Origin: Carboxylicivirga taeanensis
GTDB lineage: Bacteria; Bacteroidota; Bacteroidia; Bacteroidales; Marinilabiliaceae
Assembly: GCF_051851475.1 (NCBI RefSeq)
Contig: NZ_JBPUSJ010000011.1
Location: 62,001-126,000 of the forward strand
Reading direction: 5' to 3'
Length of the DNA stretch: 64,000 bases
The position numbers were made by a program, and so were the translations under genes. Shown piece by piece: positions 45,109-54,219 of this stretch (position 1 is its first letter; each line of letters opens with the position of its first letter). The notes beneath the pieces are model-generated. The model was not told the origin of the DNA. It was given only the letters and a program-made list of their open reading frames with translations, and did no database searches.

Positions 45109-45427
45109 GGTTCTTAGATTTTTTTTGTTACTTGGTTTAATTAACTAGGTCTTCTTATTGCGATATAACAAACTTTTAGCGATTTAACACATGATTAATA
45201 TCATTCGGCCTACACAAGCTGTTGTTAAGCACATTTCAATGCTTTCAAATTGTAAGCCAAGCACTTTTAATGGCGCAAAAAAAGCCAGAATGCCCCAGTC
45301 TGCTTTCAATTAAATGTAAGCTTTTTTTGACTAAACAAAGGTTTTAGACGATCAACGGCTCACGCTTCCATCCAATATATTATTACTTTTGGAGCATGCA
45401 TCACAGTGTATTACAAACCAAAACAGA
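45109..45427. other. Divergent intergenic region
   Basis: There are 319 bases between the carbamate kinase gene and the lipoprotein gene. A TACTTTTG box at 45384-45391 (exact TAnnTTTG) lies 36 bases before the lipoprotein start, with no good -33 element. Long A and T runs at 45275-45329 could pair weakly, but the loop is too long for a convincing terminator. No reading frame is credible. Confidence 0.4.
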
Positions 45428-46108
45428 ATGCGCCAACTAATTGTTTTTTTATGCCTGCCTTTCATACTAATCAGTTGTTTGAATAATAAACCAACTGCCA
45501 AAAACGAAGGTGTAATAACCTACACCATCGAGTATCCTGAGGAAGTTAAGATGAAAGACTATGCCTCTTTTCTTCCCACCAAAATGATTACTACTTTCAA
45601 AAGGCACAACTACAAAATATCGATTAAAGGAGAACTGAGTTTGTATGATCTCCAATACATCTCAAGAGCAAACGGAGACAGCTCAACCACACTGTTCAGG
45701 GTATTTGACAAGCGCATTTTTCACAACCATGAAGACGGTGAGCATTTATTCCTTTTTGAAAAAAACGCGCCGGCTAAAGTGGAGTTCATAAAAAAGGAAA
45801 CAAAAGAAATTGCTGGTTACATATGTAATAAAGCCATCGTTCACTTTGAAAACGCCGACATTTCGTGCATTCATGTTTTTTACACCGAGCAAATAGACTT
45901 CAAACGCCCAAAAGAAAACAGTCCTTTTGATGATATTCCGGGAGCACTGCTGCAGTTTTGTATTCCATATAAGGGACTGAACCTTACTTTTAGTGCTAAG
46001 GCTGTAGAGCTGAAAGAGGTGAATGACAAAACCTTCGAAACACCTGATAACTACCAGGAAACAGGACGTGGAGAAATAGCAGAGCTTGTAAGCTCTCTGA
46101 TTCAGTAA
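45428..46108 (+). CDS. Lipoprotein, GLPGLI-like family
   Basis: A 226-residue protein with a lipoprotein signal (MRQLIVFLCLPFILISC, lipidated Cys17). The rest is predicted beta-rich. It opens with VITYTIEYPEE and ends with a DIPGALLQFCIPYKGLNLTF segment that corresponds to the GLPGLI motif of a Bacteroidota-specific secreted family of unknown function. It lies immediately upstream of ftsK in the same orientation. The start is the ATG at 45428; the longer frame begins with TTG and would bury the signal peptide. Confidence 0.7.
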   Translation: MRQLIVFLCLPFILISCLNNKPTAKNEGVITYTIEYPEEVKMKDYASFLPTKMITTFKRHNYKISIKGELSLYDLQYISRANGDSSTTLFRVFDKRIFHNHEDGEHLFLFEKNAPAKVEFIKKETKEIAGYICNKAIVHFENADISCIHVFYTEQIDFKRPKENSPFDDIPGALLQFCIPYKGLNLTFSAKAVELKEVNDKTFETPDNYQETGRGEIAELVSSLIQ

Positions 46109-46241
46109 GGTAATTACAGATAACCATTTGTCCAACTGGGCTTAACAAGCTTCTTTTTAAAAACTAATAAAGTAATGGCACGATTGGTGGTGGTTTTATT
46201 ATTTTTGTCAGTAAACAAGATTGTGCACAACAAAACGGTTT

Positions 46242-48707
46242 ATGGCAAAAAAGAAAACAAAGACAAAATCACAAAAAACCTCTGCCACAGGGAGAATAAA
46301 GGCGTTAACTGATAATTTCAAAGATTTCAAGTTGCGTTTTATCCTTGGTGTCGCAACAATTGGAGTGGCCTTTTACTTTTTACTGGCTTTCTTCTCCTTT
46401 CTGTTTACCGGATTTGCTGATAAAAGCATCTTTGACATTAATCGCTGGGAGCTTTTTAAAAGCTCAGACATCGTCGTACATAACTGGACAGGCCACCGGG
46501 GTGCGCTCATTGCCGACTTATTTATCAACCAAGGCATTGGCATTGCTGCTTTTTCTATTGTACTGCTGCTGTTCATTATTGGTTTTCGACTGTTGGGAGC
46601 CCGCATTCTTCCCCTTAAAAAAACCTTTTTACACTGTTTTGTAGTTTCAATTTGGTTATCCGTTGCTTTGGGCTTTCTATTTATTAGCTCTATCAACGAC
46701 CAATACCTGCTATTGGGAGGTGCACATGGGTATTTTATGAGCAAATGGTTAACGGCTGCCATCGGGGGCGTTGGCACGGTTATTTTACTTCTTGTTAGCT
46801 TAGTAATCTACCTGTCGGTTACCTTTGAATCCTTTTTCCATTTAATCAGTCGTCCTTTGGCAAAAGGCCAGACAGAACCCAACACCAAATCAACTGAGGC
46901 GCCTGCTGAAGCTGTCGCAGAAAAGCCAATTTCGAGAGATGACGAGAACCAGGAGCAGCAGAATGAGGAGCCGCCGGTTGAAGAACTCAGCTTCGAAAAA
47001 GAAATAGAGCCCGAAGTCACACAGCAGCCAGACGAGGCAGAAACAGCTACTACAAAAGAACCACTGGCCGGTTCTACCTTAGAGTTTTCGCCAACCGTTG
47101 ATAAAGGAGCAATTGATGACGAAGCCAACCTTGATTTAACCATTGAAAAGGTTGAGGAAGAAGAGATATCCGATGGCTATGAAAATGAGCCTTTGGGCGA
47201 CTACGATCCAACCCTGGACTTATCATCCTACAAACTTCCAGGTATAGAACTGCTCGATGACCATAGTGCCGATAATGCAGAGGTATCGATGGAAGAACTG
47301 GAGTCGAACAAAAACCGGATTGTTAAAACCCTGGAAGATTATAAAATCCAGATTAAAAACATCAAAGCCACGGTAGGCCCAACAGTAACACTGTATGAGA
47401 TTGTGCCGGCACCCGGTGTGCGCATTTCCAAAATTAAAAACCTGGAAGACGACATTGCCCTGTCGCTGGCTGCTCTGGGTATTCGCATTATTGCGCCGAT
47501 ACCAGGGCGCGGCACCATTGGTATTGAAGTACCAAACTCAGAGCCTGAAGTGGTAGCCATGCGCTCCATTATCAGTGCTAAAAAGTTTCAGAATACAAAA
47601 TATGAGTTACCTATTGCTTTAGGTAAAACCATATCCAACGAAACCTTTGTGATTGACCTGGCCAAAGCGCCACACATGCTGGTGGCTGGGGCAACGGGCC
47701 AAGGTAAGTCCGTAGGACTGAATGCCATCATCTCATCACTGTTGTATAAGAAACATCCATCGCAGCTGAAATTTGTAATGGTGGATCCGAAGAAAGTGGA
47801 ATTAAACATCTATTCTAAAATAGAACGCCATTTCCTGGCGAAGATGCCCGATGAAGAGGATCCGATTATTACCGATGTACAGAAAGTGGTGAATACGCTT
47901 AACTCGCTGGCTATTGAAATGGACAACCGCTATGAGCTGCTAAAAACAGCCCATGCCCGTAACATAAAAGAGTACAACCATAAGTTTGTTAAGCGTCAGT
48001 TAAACCCTGAAAAAGGACACCGTTTCTTACCATACATTGTGGTCATCATTGATGAGTTTGCCGACTTGATTATGACAGCCGGTAAAGAAGTTGAGTTACC
48101 AATTGCCCGTATTGCCCAGCTGGCACGTGCAGTAGGTATTCACATGATTGTCGCTACTCAGCGTCCGTCGACCAACATTATTACAGGGGTTATTAAAGCG
48201 AACTTCCCAACGCGTGTGGCCTTTAAGGTAGCGTCGATGATTGACTCCCGCACCATTTTAGACTCACCGGGCGCCAACCAGCTGATTGGGCGTGGTGATA
48301 TGCTAATTTCACAGGGCAGCGACCTGGTGCGCGTTCAGTGTGCCTTTGTCGATACACCGGAGGTGGAACGCATCAACGATTTTATTGGCTCGCAAAGAGG
48401 TTATACATCAGCCTTCCTGTTGCCCGAATATGTCGGAGAAAACAGTTCTGAGACTGCAGCAGGTGAAGTTGACCTGAGTAAGCGCGACTCCATGTTTGAA
48501 GAAGCGGCCCGGGTAGTAGTGGCTAATCAAAGTGGTTCGACCTCCCTTATTCAACGGCGCTTCTCCATTGGCTACAACCGGGCCGGACGAATCATCGACC
48601 AACTGGAAGCAGCTGGTATTGTTGGTCCTTTTGAAGGCAGCAAGGCACGTCAGGTTCTTATCCCCGATGAGCTGGAATTAGAAAAACACCTGACTCAATT
48701 CAATTAA
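46242..48707 (+). CDS. ftsK: DNA translocase FtsK
   Basis: An 821-residue divisome-linked motor that pumps chromosome ends across the septum and supports dimer resolution. Four to five N-terminal membrane helices (residues 30-200) anchor it. An acidic, Pro/Glu-rich linker (about 215-345) follows, then the RecA-like motor with Walker A VAGATGQGKSVGLN and Walker B-like YIVVIIDEFADLIM, and a C-terminal gamma winged-helix domain (SLIQRRFSIGYNRAGRIIDQLEAAGIVG) that reads KOPS-type DNA sites. A TATTTTTG box at 46200-46207 may be its -7 element. I start at the ATG at 46242, since the longer frame begins at TTG. ftsK next to a LolA-type gene is a common Bacteroidota order. Confidence 0.97.
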   Translation: MAKKKTKTKSQKTSATGRIKALTDNFKDFKLRFILGVATIGVAFYFLLAFFSFLFTGFADKSIFDINRWELFKSSDIVVHNWTGHRGALIADLFINQGIGIAAFSIVLLLFIIGFRLLGARILPLKKTFLHCFVVSIWLSVALGFLFISSINDQYLLLGGAHGYFMSKWLTAAIGGVGTVILLLVSLVIYLSVTFESFFHLISRPLAKGQTEPNTKSTEAPAEAVAEKPISRDDENQEQQNEEPPVEELSFEKEIEPEVTQQPDEAETATTKEPLAGSTLEFSPTVDKGAIDDEANLDLTIEKVEEEEISDGYENEPLGDYDPTLDLSSYKLPGIELLDDHSADNAEVSMEELESNKNRIVKTLEDYKIQIKNIKATVGPTVTLYEIVPAPGVRISKIKNLEDDIALSLAALGIRIIAPIPGRGTIGIEVPNSEPEVVAMRSIISAKKFQNTKYELPIALGKTISNETFVIDLAKAPHMLVAGATGQGKSVGLNAIISSLLYKKHPSQLKFVMVDPKKVELNIYSKIERHFLAKMPDEEDPIITDVQKVVNTLNSLAIEMDNRYELLKTAHARNIKEYNHKFVKRQLNPEKGHRFLPYIVVIIDEFADLIMTAGKEVELPIARIAQLARAVGIHMIVATQRPSTNIITGVIKANFPTRVAFKVASMIDSRTILDSPGANQLIGRGDMLISQGSDLVRVQCAFVDTPEVERINDFIGSQRGYTSAFLLPEYVGENSSETAAGEVDLSKRDSMFEEAARVVVANQSGSTSLIQRRFSIGYNRAGRIIDQLEAAGIVGPFEGSKARQVLIPDELELEKHLTQFN

Positions 48708-48875
48708 GCCAACAGTTTGGAACAATTATTGAAAGCCCTTACAGACCTAAGCATTTACATATAAAACAACTATTCATATGAAACAACCATGCAAATTTGA
48801 TTACCCAAATAGACACACAGGATGATCAAATTTATTTGGGAGTTCCATCGGACCAATGAAAATAAATTTTAACAG

Positions 48876-49517
48876 ATGAAATACTTAATCACATTCGCTT
48901 TAGCCATTATCGGCCTTATTGGTAACGCTCAATCACAGGACAAAGCAAAAGGCATACTCGACCAGGTATCGGCCAAAACAAAGGAATATACATCAATCGT
49001 CGCCAACTTCTCGTTTGCCATGGAAAACCTCCAGGAAGGCATTAATGAAGCCTACGAGGGACATATCATTCTGAAAGGCAATAAATACAAGGTAAACCTG
49101 ATGGATGTGGATACTTACTTCGATGGAGAAGTGCTTTACACTCATATGATTGATGCCGATGAAGTGAACATCACCGTTCCAGATTTAGAAGATGAAGAAA
49201 CGCTCAATCCGGCTACCATTTTTAGCATATACGAAAAAGGCTACACCTTTAACTATGTAGCAGAAGGTAATGTAGATGGCAAAGCCTGTCACGAAATTGA
49301 CCTGTATCCGGTTAACCGCGACAAACCCTTCTCTCGCATTAAACTGTTGGTTTTAAAAGATGACTTACAACTTTACTCCATTCGTCAGGTGGGAAAAGAT
49401 GGTAATAACTATACAGTTACAGTTAAAGAGATGCAAACCAATAAGCAGTTTGATGATAAAGCCTTTGTGTTTGACCAGGCTGCCAATCCAGATGTGGATG
49501 TTATCGATATGAGATAA
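48876..49517 (+). CDS. lolA: LolA-like outer-membrane lipoprotein carrier protein
   Basis: A 213-residue periplasmic protein with a signal peptide (MKYLITFALAIIGLIGNAQSQ). The LolA fold is suggested by the opening helix (KAKGILDQVSAKTKEYTSIVANFSFAME) and then repeated antiparallel strands: GHIILKGNKYKVNLMDVDTYFDGEVLYTH, and a final DKAFVFDQAANPDVDVIDMR. LolA shuttles lipoproteins from LolCDE to the outer membrane. Divergence is high, as usual for Bacteroidota, so the exact role is inferred. It follows ftsK after 168 bases and is followed by a terminator. Confidence 0.8.
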   Translation: MKYLITFALAIIGLIGNAQSQDKAKGILDQVSAKTKEYTSIVANFSFAMENLQEGINEAYEGHIILKGNKYKVNLMDVDTYFDGEVLYTHMIDADEVNITVPDLEDEETLNPATIFSIYEKGYTFNYVAEGNVDGKACHEIDLYPVNRDKPFSRIKLLVLKDDLQLYSIRQVGKDGNNYTVTVKEMQTNKQFDDKAFVFDQAANPDVDVIDMR

Positions 49518-49852
49518 AACACTTTTTTAATAATTAAAGGAAAGTCTGGCTGAGGTCAGGCTTTTTTTGTACCATCATCTCACGCCAAAATATAAAAGAA
49601 TACTGCTTCTCCTCCACGGCTAAATTGTGCAACACAGTAACAAGGCATATCACTATTCACTCACTAAACTGAGAAACCAATCTCTATTGCTTAGTAATTA
49701 TTCGTTTTCAGAATAATAAACCTTATTAATTTAGAATCAGAACATCACAGCATCGACACTAAAACATGCACTGAAAATCGTTCAGATATTTTACCATTTA
49801 CCTGAACATTTACCGGTCGAAAAGGTTATTATTTGCGAATAGCGAATAAAAG
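49518..49852. other. Upstream region of the leucine-mevalonate operon
   Basis: There are 335 bases between lolA and the operon. It holds the lolA terminator at its left end. Near the operon there are two direct repeats: ATTTACC at 49796-49802 and 49808-49814, and GCGAATA at 49835-49841 and 49842-49848. A TTATTATTTG run at about 49826-49835 is one base off the TAnnTTTG spacing. These are candidate promoter or operator elements only. Confidence 0.4.
49541..49569 (+). terminator. Terminator after lolA
   Basis: AGTCTGGC pairs with GTCAGGCT (two G-U wobbles) around a short TGAG loop, followed by seven T. It lies about 25 bases past the lolA stop. Confidence 0.75.
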
Positions 49853-51454
49853 ATGTTTAAGTATAAATCGACCATAAAGACCGATTCAGAGGAATTCATC
49901 AGGAACCAAAAGTTAAACCAGCTTTTAACAGATGAATACCATCAAAAGCTACGCACTGTTTATAAAGGCGGCGGAGCCAAAGCCCTGCAGAAGCACACGC
50001 AAAAAGGCAAATTAAGCGTTCGCCAAAGAATTGATTACCTGCTTGATAAAGGCTCTTACTTTTTAGAGCTATCAGCTCTGGCAGCTAATGGCCAGTACAA
50101 CAACGCGTTTCCATCAGCCGGAATTATTACCGGCATCGGACAAGTACATGGACGGCAGGTAATGATTGTAGCTAACGATGCCACCGTGAAAGGCGGCACC
50201 TACATAGCTGAAACCATAAAAAAGCATCTGCGGGCGCAAGAAATTGCATTACAAAACCACCTGCCCTGCATTTATCTGGTAGACAGTGGTGGTGTATTCT
50301 TGCCCAACCAGGCTGAAGTTTTTCCCGACAGGGATGATTTTGGTCGTATCTTTTTTAACCAATCACGTCTGTCGGCCCAAGGCATTGCTCAAATAGCCAT
50401 TGTGATGGGCTCGTGTACAGCGGGAGGCGCCTATGTGCCAGCCATGAGCGATGAAACCATTATTGTTAAAGACCAAGGCACTATCTTTTTAGCCGGGCCA
50501 CCACTGGTAAAAGCAGCTACAGGCGAAGTGGTGAGTGCCGAAGAGTTGGGTGGTGGTGTGGTGCATACACAAATTTCAGGGGTTGCCGATCATCTGGCCG
50601 AAAACGATATGCACGCCATTCATACTTGCCGCAACATCATTGAGACCTTGCCGGCCCCACAAGCCAACACAGCAACCATTTTTAAAGAGCCACACTACTC
50701 AGCTAAGGAACTAAGCGGAGTAGTACCTGAGACCGGGAAACCATTCCCGGATGTGCATGAGATAATTGCCCGCCTGGTTGATAGTAGCGAATTTCATGAG
50801 TTTAAGGCCGATTATGGCTCTACGCTAGTCACGGTATTTGCCAGGATTGAAGGCAAACAGGTAGGAATTTTGGCCAATAATGGCATTCTCTTTTCTGAGT
50901 CGGCATTAAAAGGGACGCATTTCATTCAGTTGTGTAATGAGCGTCGCATCCCAATGCTGTTTCTGCAAAATATTACCGGATTTATGGTCGGTAAAGATTA
51001 CGAGCATGGCGGCATTGCCAAAGACGGGGCCAAAATGGTGAATGCATTGGCCAACTCAACGGTGCCTTACTTCACCATTATCATGGGTGGCTCTTACGGC
51101 GCAGGCAACTATGCCATGGCAGGACGCGCCTACGATCCTCGCTTTTTATTTATGTGGCCCAATGCGCGGATATCGGTGATGGGTGCCAGACAAGCAGCTC
51201 AGGTCTTAACGACCCTTAAACGCGATCAGGCAGTGGCACACAACTCCACTGTTGATGAAGCTGAACTGGAAAATATTGAGGCATCTATCCTAAAAAAATA
51301 TGAAGAAGAAGGCTCTCCCTATTACAGCACCAGCCGCCTGTGGGACGATGGCATAATTACACCAGAATCCACGCGCTCTATTGCGGGCCTGGTCTTAAAA
51401 ATCATTTACAACAACGATTTGAAAAGCACAAAATATGGCGTCTTTAGAATGTAG
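49853..51454 (+). CDS. mccB: 3-Methylcrotonyl-CoA carboxylase, carboxyltransferase (beta) subunit
   Basis: A 533-residue biotin-dependent carboxyltransferase of the MCC beta type. The family-specific segments are LVDSGGVFLPNQAEVFPDRDDFGRIFFNQ, MGSCTAGGAYVPAMSDE and TIFLAGPPLVKAATGEVVSAEELGG, which distinguish MCC beta from PccB. It carboxylates 3-methylcrotonyl-CoA to 3-methylglutaconyl-CoA, the third step after transamination and oxidative decarboxylation of leucine. It is the first gene of a nine-gene operon and overlaps the hydratase gene by 20 bases. It clearly differs from the propionyl-type carboxyltransferase at 23073-24611. Confidence 0.94.
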   Translation: MFKYKSTIKTDSEEFIRNQKLNQLLTDEYHQKLRTVYKGGGAKALQKHTQKGKLSVRQRIDYLLDKGSYFLELSALAANGQYNNAFPSAGIITGIGQVHGRQVMIVANDATVKGGTYIAETIKKHLRAQEIALQNHLPCIYLVDSGGVFLPNQAEVFPDRDDFGRIFFNQSRLSAQGIAQIAIVMGSCTAGGAYVPAMSDETIIVKDQGTIFLAGPPLVKAATGEVVSAEELGGGVVHTQISGVADHLAENDMHAIHTCRNIIETLPAPQANTATIFKEPHYSAKELSGVVPETGKPFPDVHEIIARLVDSSEFHEFKADYGSTLVTVFARIEGKQVGILANNGILFSESALKGTHFIQLCNERRIPMLFLQNITGFMVGKDYEHGGIAKDGAKMVNALANSTVPYFTIIMGGSYGAGNYAMAGRAYDPRFLFMWPNARISVMGARQAAQVLTTLKRDQAVAHNSTVDEAELENIEASILKKYEEEGSPYYSTSRLWDDGIITPESTRSIAGLVLKIIYNNDLKSTKYGVFRM

Positions 51455-52235
51455 CATCCAACCGCTTGTAGAACTGAATCAGTCCAATGGCATTAGTCGT
51501 TTATTATTGAACGACCCAACCAAAAGAAATGCCCTTTCCAAAGGCATGCTGTCGTGTATAATTAAAGGCCTCAATAAAATCAAAAACGACAATCGGCAGA
51601 AAGTTGTCGTTATCAGAGGATCCCAAGGGGTATTTAGCTCTGGAGCCGATTTGGAGTGGATGCAGCAAGGTTTAAATCAAACTGAGGAGGAAAATATTGC
51701 AGATGCTAATTTGTTTTATGAGACCTTTGAACTTCTCAATAATTTTCCAAAGCCAGTCATTATGTGGGTCGAGAAGTATGCCATGGGCGGTGCTCTGGGA
51801 CTTTTAGTCACTGCCGACTATGTGGTAGCGGATAAAGATGCACGGATGGCTTTTTCAGAAGTCAAGTTAGGCCTGGTACCAGCAACCATAGCGCCATTTG
51901 TGATCAATAAAATTGGCAGTTCGCAGGCACGTGCTTTGATGTTAAGCGCTACACCTTTCTCGGCTAAAAAAGCCCGCCAGATAGGGCTCGTACACGAAAC
52001 AATGGCCAGCAAAGATATTCCTGCCCGAATCGATGAGCTATGTGAAACGTTTAAAGGAAACAGCCCGCAAGCTATGGCTACTACTAAACAGCTCATTAAT
52101 CAGTTAGCAATAGTTGACCTGTCTGCCAATAAAGAAACATGCGTTACACAGATTGCTAAAGCGCGCAGCAGTACTGAAGGTGTTGAAGGAGTTAAGGCTT
52201 TTTTTGAAAAACGGTTGCCGGAGTGGAACAAATAG
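51435..52235 (+). CDS. liuC: Methylglutaconyl-CoA hydratase (enoyl-CoA hydratase family)
   Basis: A 266-residue crotonase-fold protein. The oxyanion-hole segment GVFSSGADLEWM, the helix AMGGALGLLVTADYVVADKDARMAFSEVKLGLVPATIAPFV, and the length match LiuC/AUH-type hydratases, which convert 3-methylglutaconyl-CoA to HMG-CoA. A general enoyl-CoA hydratase is possible. The setting between the two methylcrotonyl-CoA carboxylase subunit genes makes the leucine step much more likely. The start overlaps the carboxyltransferase gene by 20 bases, and the next gene begins 9 bases after the stop. Confidence 0.9.
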   Translation: MASLECSIQPLVELNQSNGISRLLLNDPTKRNALSKGMLSCIIKGLNKIKNDNRQKVVVIRGSQGVFSSGADLEWMQQGLNQTEEENIADANLFYETFELLNNFPKPVIMWVEKYAMGGALGLLVTADYVVADKDARMAFSEVKLGLVPATIAPFVINKIGSSQARALMLSATPFSAKKARQIGLVHETMASKDIPARIDELCETFKGNSPQAMATTKQLINQLAIVDLSANKETCVTQIAKARSSTEGVEGVKAFFEKRLPEWNK

Positions 52236-52244
52236 AATAAAACG

Positions 52245-54173
52245 ATGAGGAAAGTATTGATACCAAACAGGGGAGAAATTGCTGCCAGAATAATAAGGGC
52301 GGCTCATCAGTTGGGTTTGAAAACGGTTGTCACCCTCTCTGAACTCGAAAAAGAGACACTTCCGGCTCAATTGAGTGATGAAGTGCATCTGTTTGAAGAT
52401 GGACCATTCGAGGAGAATTACCTCAATATTGAGCGCATTATTGACATTGCCAAACAATATAAGGCCGATTGTATTCATCCAGGCTATGGGTTCCTGTCGG
52501 AAAATCAACATTTGGCCCAGGCCTGTCAGGAGGCAAATATAACCTTCGTAGGGCCATCGCCCGAGAACCTCAAACTCATGGGCGATAAACAAGTTGCCCG
52601 CAGCATTGCTCAAAAAGCCAATGTCTCGCTAACCCACTCATGGGAAGGCTCTTTGCAGACTATCCTTGCCGAAGCGGATGTGTTGCCCTACCCGGTATTG
52701 GTGAAAGCAGCCATGGGTGGTGGTGGAAGAGGCATGCATATTTGCCATAACAAAGAGGAGCTGCTCGAATACCTTCCTGTTTTAAGCAAACAAGCCTTGC
52801 GCTACTTTGGTGACGAGCGCATTTATGTTGAACAATACATTGATAAGGCCCGCCACATTGAAGTGCAGGTATTGGCCGATAAACATGGGAACACGCTACA
52901 CCTATTCGACCGTGAGTGTTCGGTGCAGCGCCGTTTTCAGAAGATAATAGAAGAAGCACCTGCTGCTAATCTGTCGGCTGGCATAAAACAACGCTTATAC
53001 AACGATGCGCTGCGTCTGTGCCGTTCCATTGAGTATACCAATGCGGGCACCATCGAGTTTTTAGTGGATGATGAGGGGCAGCATTACTTTTTGGAGATGA
53101 ACACCCGCATTCAGGTTGAACATTGCGTTACAGAAGAAATCACCGGTATAGATTTGGTGCAGTGGCAGTTTAAAATAGCCAATGGATTAGCGCTTGACTT
53201 CAGCCAGGATGACCTGACTATTAATGGCCATGCCATTGAATTGCGCGTGTGTGCCGAAGATGTAACGAATAATTTCAGACCCAGCCCGGGAAAGATAAGA
53301 AATTTACTATTACCGGATTCCAATACAGGACGGCTGGAGATAGGTTTTAATAAGCCTGGAGAAATTCATTCACAATTTGATCCAATGATTGCCAAACTAG
53401 TGGTGCATGCAGAAAACAGAACAAGCGCTATTCAAAAAGCTGTGAAAGCAAATAATGCCTTGATCATTCATGGGATCACTACTAACAATGGCTTTCTGAA
53501 CACCCTGCTGCAACATCAGGCTTTTACCGATTTAAGTTTGCACACCCGTTTCTGCGATGAGCATTTGGAAGAATTAGTGAAAGATCCATCAGGCAACGAT
53601 ACACTGCTTAGCCTGGCCTATACCGCTTATCGCGTCAAAGAGCAAAAAGGCCCTTTTTGGAGACAATTATTACAGTATGCTTTCAGTTTAGGCGATAAGC
53701 ATTACCTGACCGAAGCAAACGATCTTGGCCATGCTCTTAGCATTCGCTTAAATGACGAAGATTTCTTGTTGAATAACTGCATACTAGACAGTAATCACCT
53801 GAACTACAAACTCATTGATGCAGACCACCACTTTTTTTTCTTTGAAGAAGCAGATACTGTGCTTATCAATCACAACCAACAATGGGTGCGCGTTAAGGCA
53901 CACGACTGGCTGCCTGAATACCACCCACAGACGAATGGAGAAACAACATTAAATGGCGATCATTTCCTAGCACCTATCCCTTCGCAGGTGATGAAGGTAC
54001 ATGTGGATGAAGGACAAGAAGTAAAAAAAGGCGATCTGCTGTTGGTACTCGAAGCCATGAAAACAGAAAATCACATTAAAGCCTGGAAAGATGGCATCAT
54101 CGAAAAAATACATATCCGCGCTGGTCAACAGGTGAAACTTAACCAAAACCTACTGGCCTACAAAACAGAATAA
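52245..54173 (+). CDS. mccA: 3-Methylcrotonyl-CoA carboxylase, biotin (alpha) subunit
   Basis: A 642-residue fusion of biotin carboxylase and biotin carrier. It has the N-terminal RKVLIPNRGEIAARIIRAAHQLGLKT, HPGYGFLSENQ, the ATP loop VKAAMGGGGRGMHIC, catalytic YFLEMNTRIQVEHCVTEE, and a C-terminal biotinyl domain with lysine 606 in EAMKTEN (the usual EAMKMEH is changed at two places). The domain fusion contrasts with the split three-gene carboxylase at 21023-24611. With the beta subunit it forms methylcrotonyl-CoA carboxylase. It lies 9 bases after the hydratase gene. Confidence 0.93.
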   Translation: MRKVLIPNRGEIAARIIRAAHQLGLKTVVTLSELEKETLPAQLSDEVHLFEDGPFEENYLNIERIIDIAKQYKADCIHPGYGFLSENQHLAQACQEANITFVGPSPENLKLMGDKQVARSIAQKANVSLTHSWEGSLQTILAEADVLPYPVLVKAAMGGGGRGMHICHNKEELLEYLPVLSKQALRYFGDERIYVEQYIDKARHIEVQVLADKHGNTLHLFDRECSVQRRFQKIIEEAPAANLSAGIKQRLYNDALRLCRSIEYTNAGTIEFLVDDEGQHYFLEMNTRIQVEHCVTEEITGIDLVQWQFKIANGLALDFSQDDLTINGHAIELRVCAEDVTNNFRPSPGKIRNLLLPDSNTGRLEIGFNKPGEIHSQFDPMIAKLVVHAENRTSAIQKAVKANNALIIHGITTNNGFLNTLLQHQAFTDLSLHTRFCDEHLEELVKDPSGNDTLLSLAYTAYRVKEQKGPFWRQLLQYAFSLGDKHYLTEANDLGHALSIRLNDEDFLLNNCILDSNHLNYKLIDADHHFFFFEEADTVLINHNQQWVRVKAHDWLPEYHPQTNGETTLNGDHFLAPIPSQVMKVHVDEGQEVKKGDLLLVLEAMKTENHIKAWKDGIIEKIHIRAGQQVKLNQNLLAYKTE

Positions 54174-54219
54174 CAAAGTAACATAACTGAATTCGCAATA
54201 AAGAATAATTAGAAATTAC

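Noticed and set aside
45275..45329. Possible terminator from A-run and T-run near the carbamate kinase promoter
   Set aside because: The arms are almost only A/T and the loop is over 30 bases, so the hairpin is not convincing.
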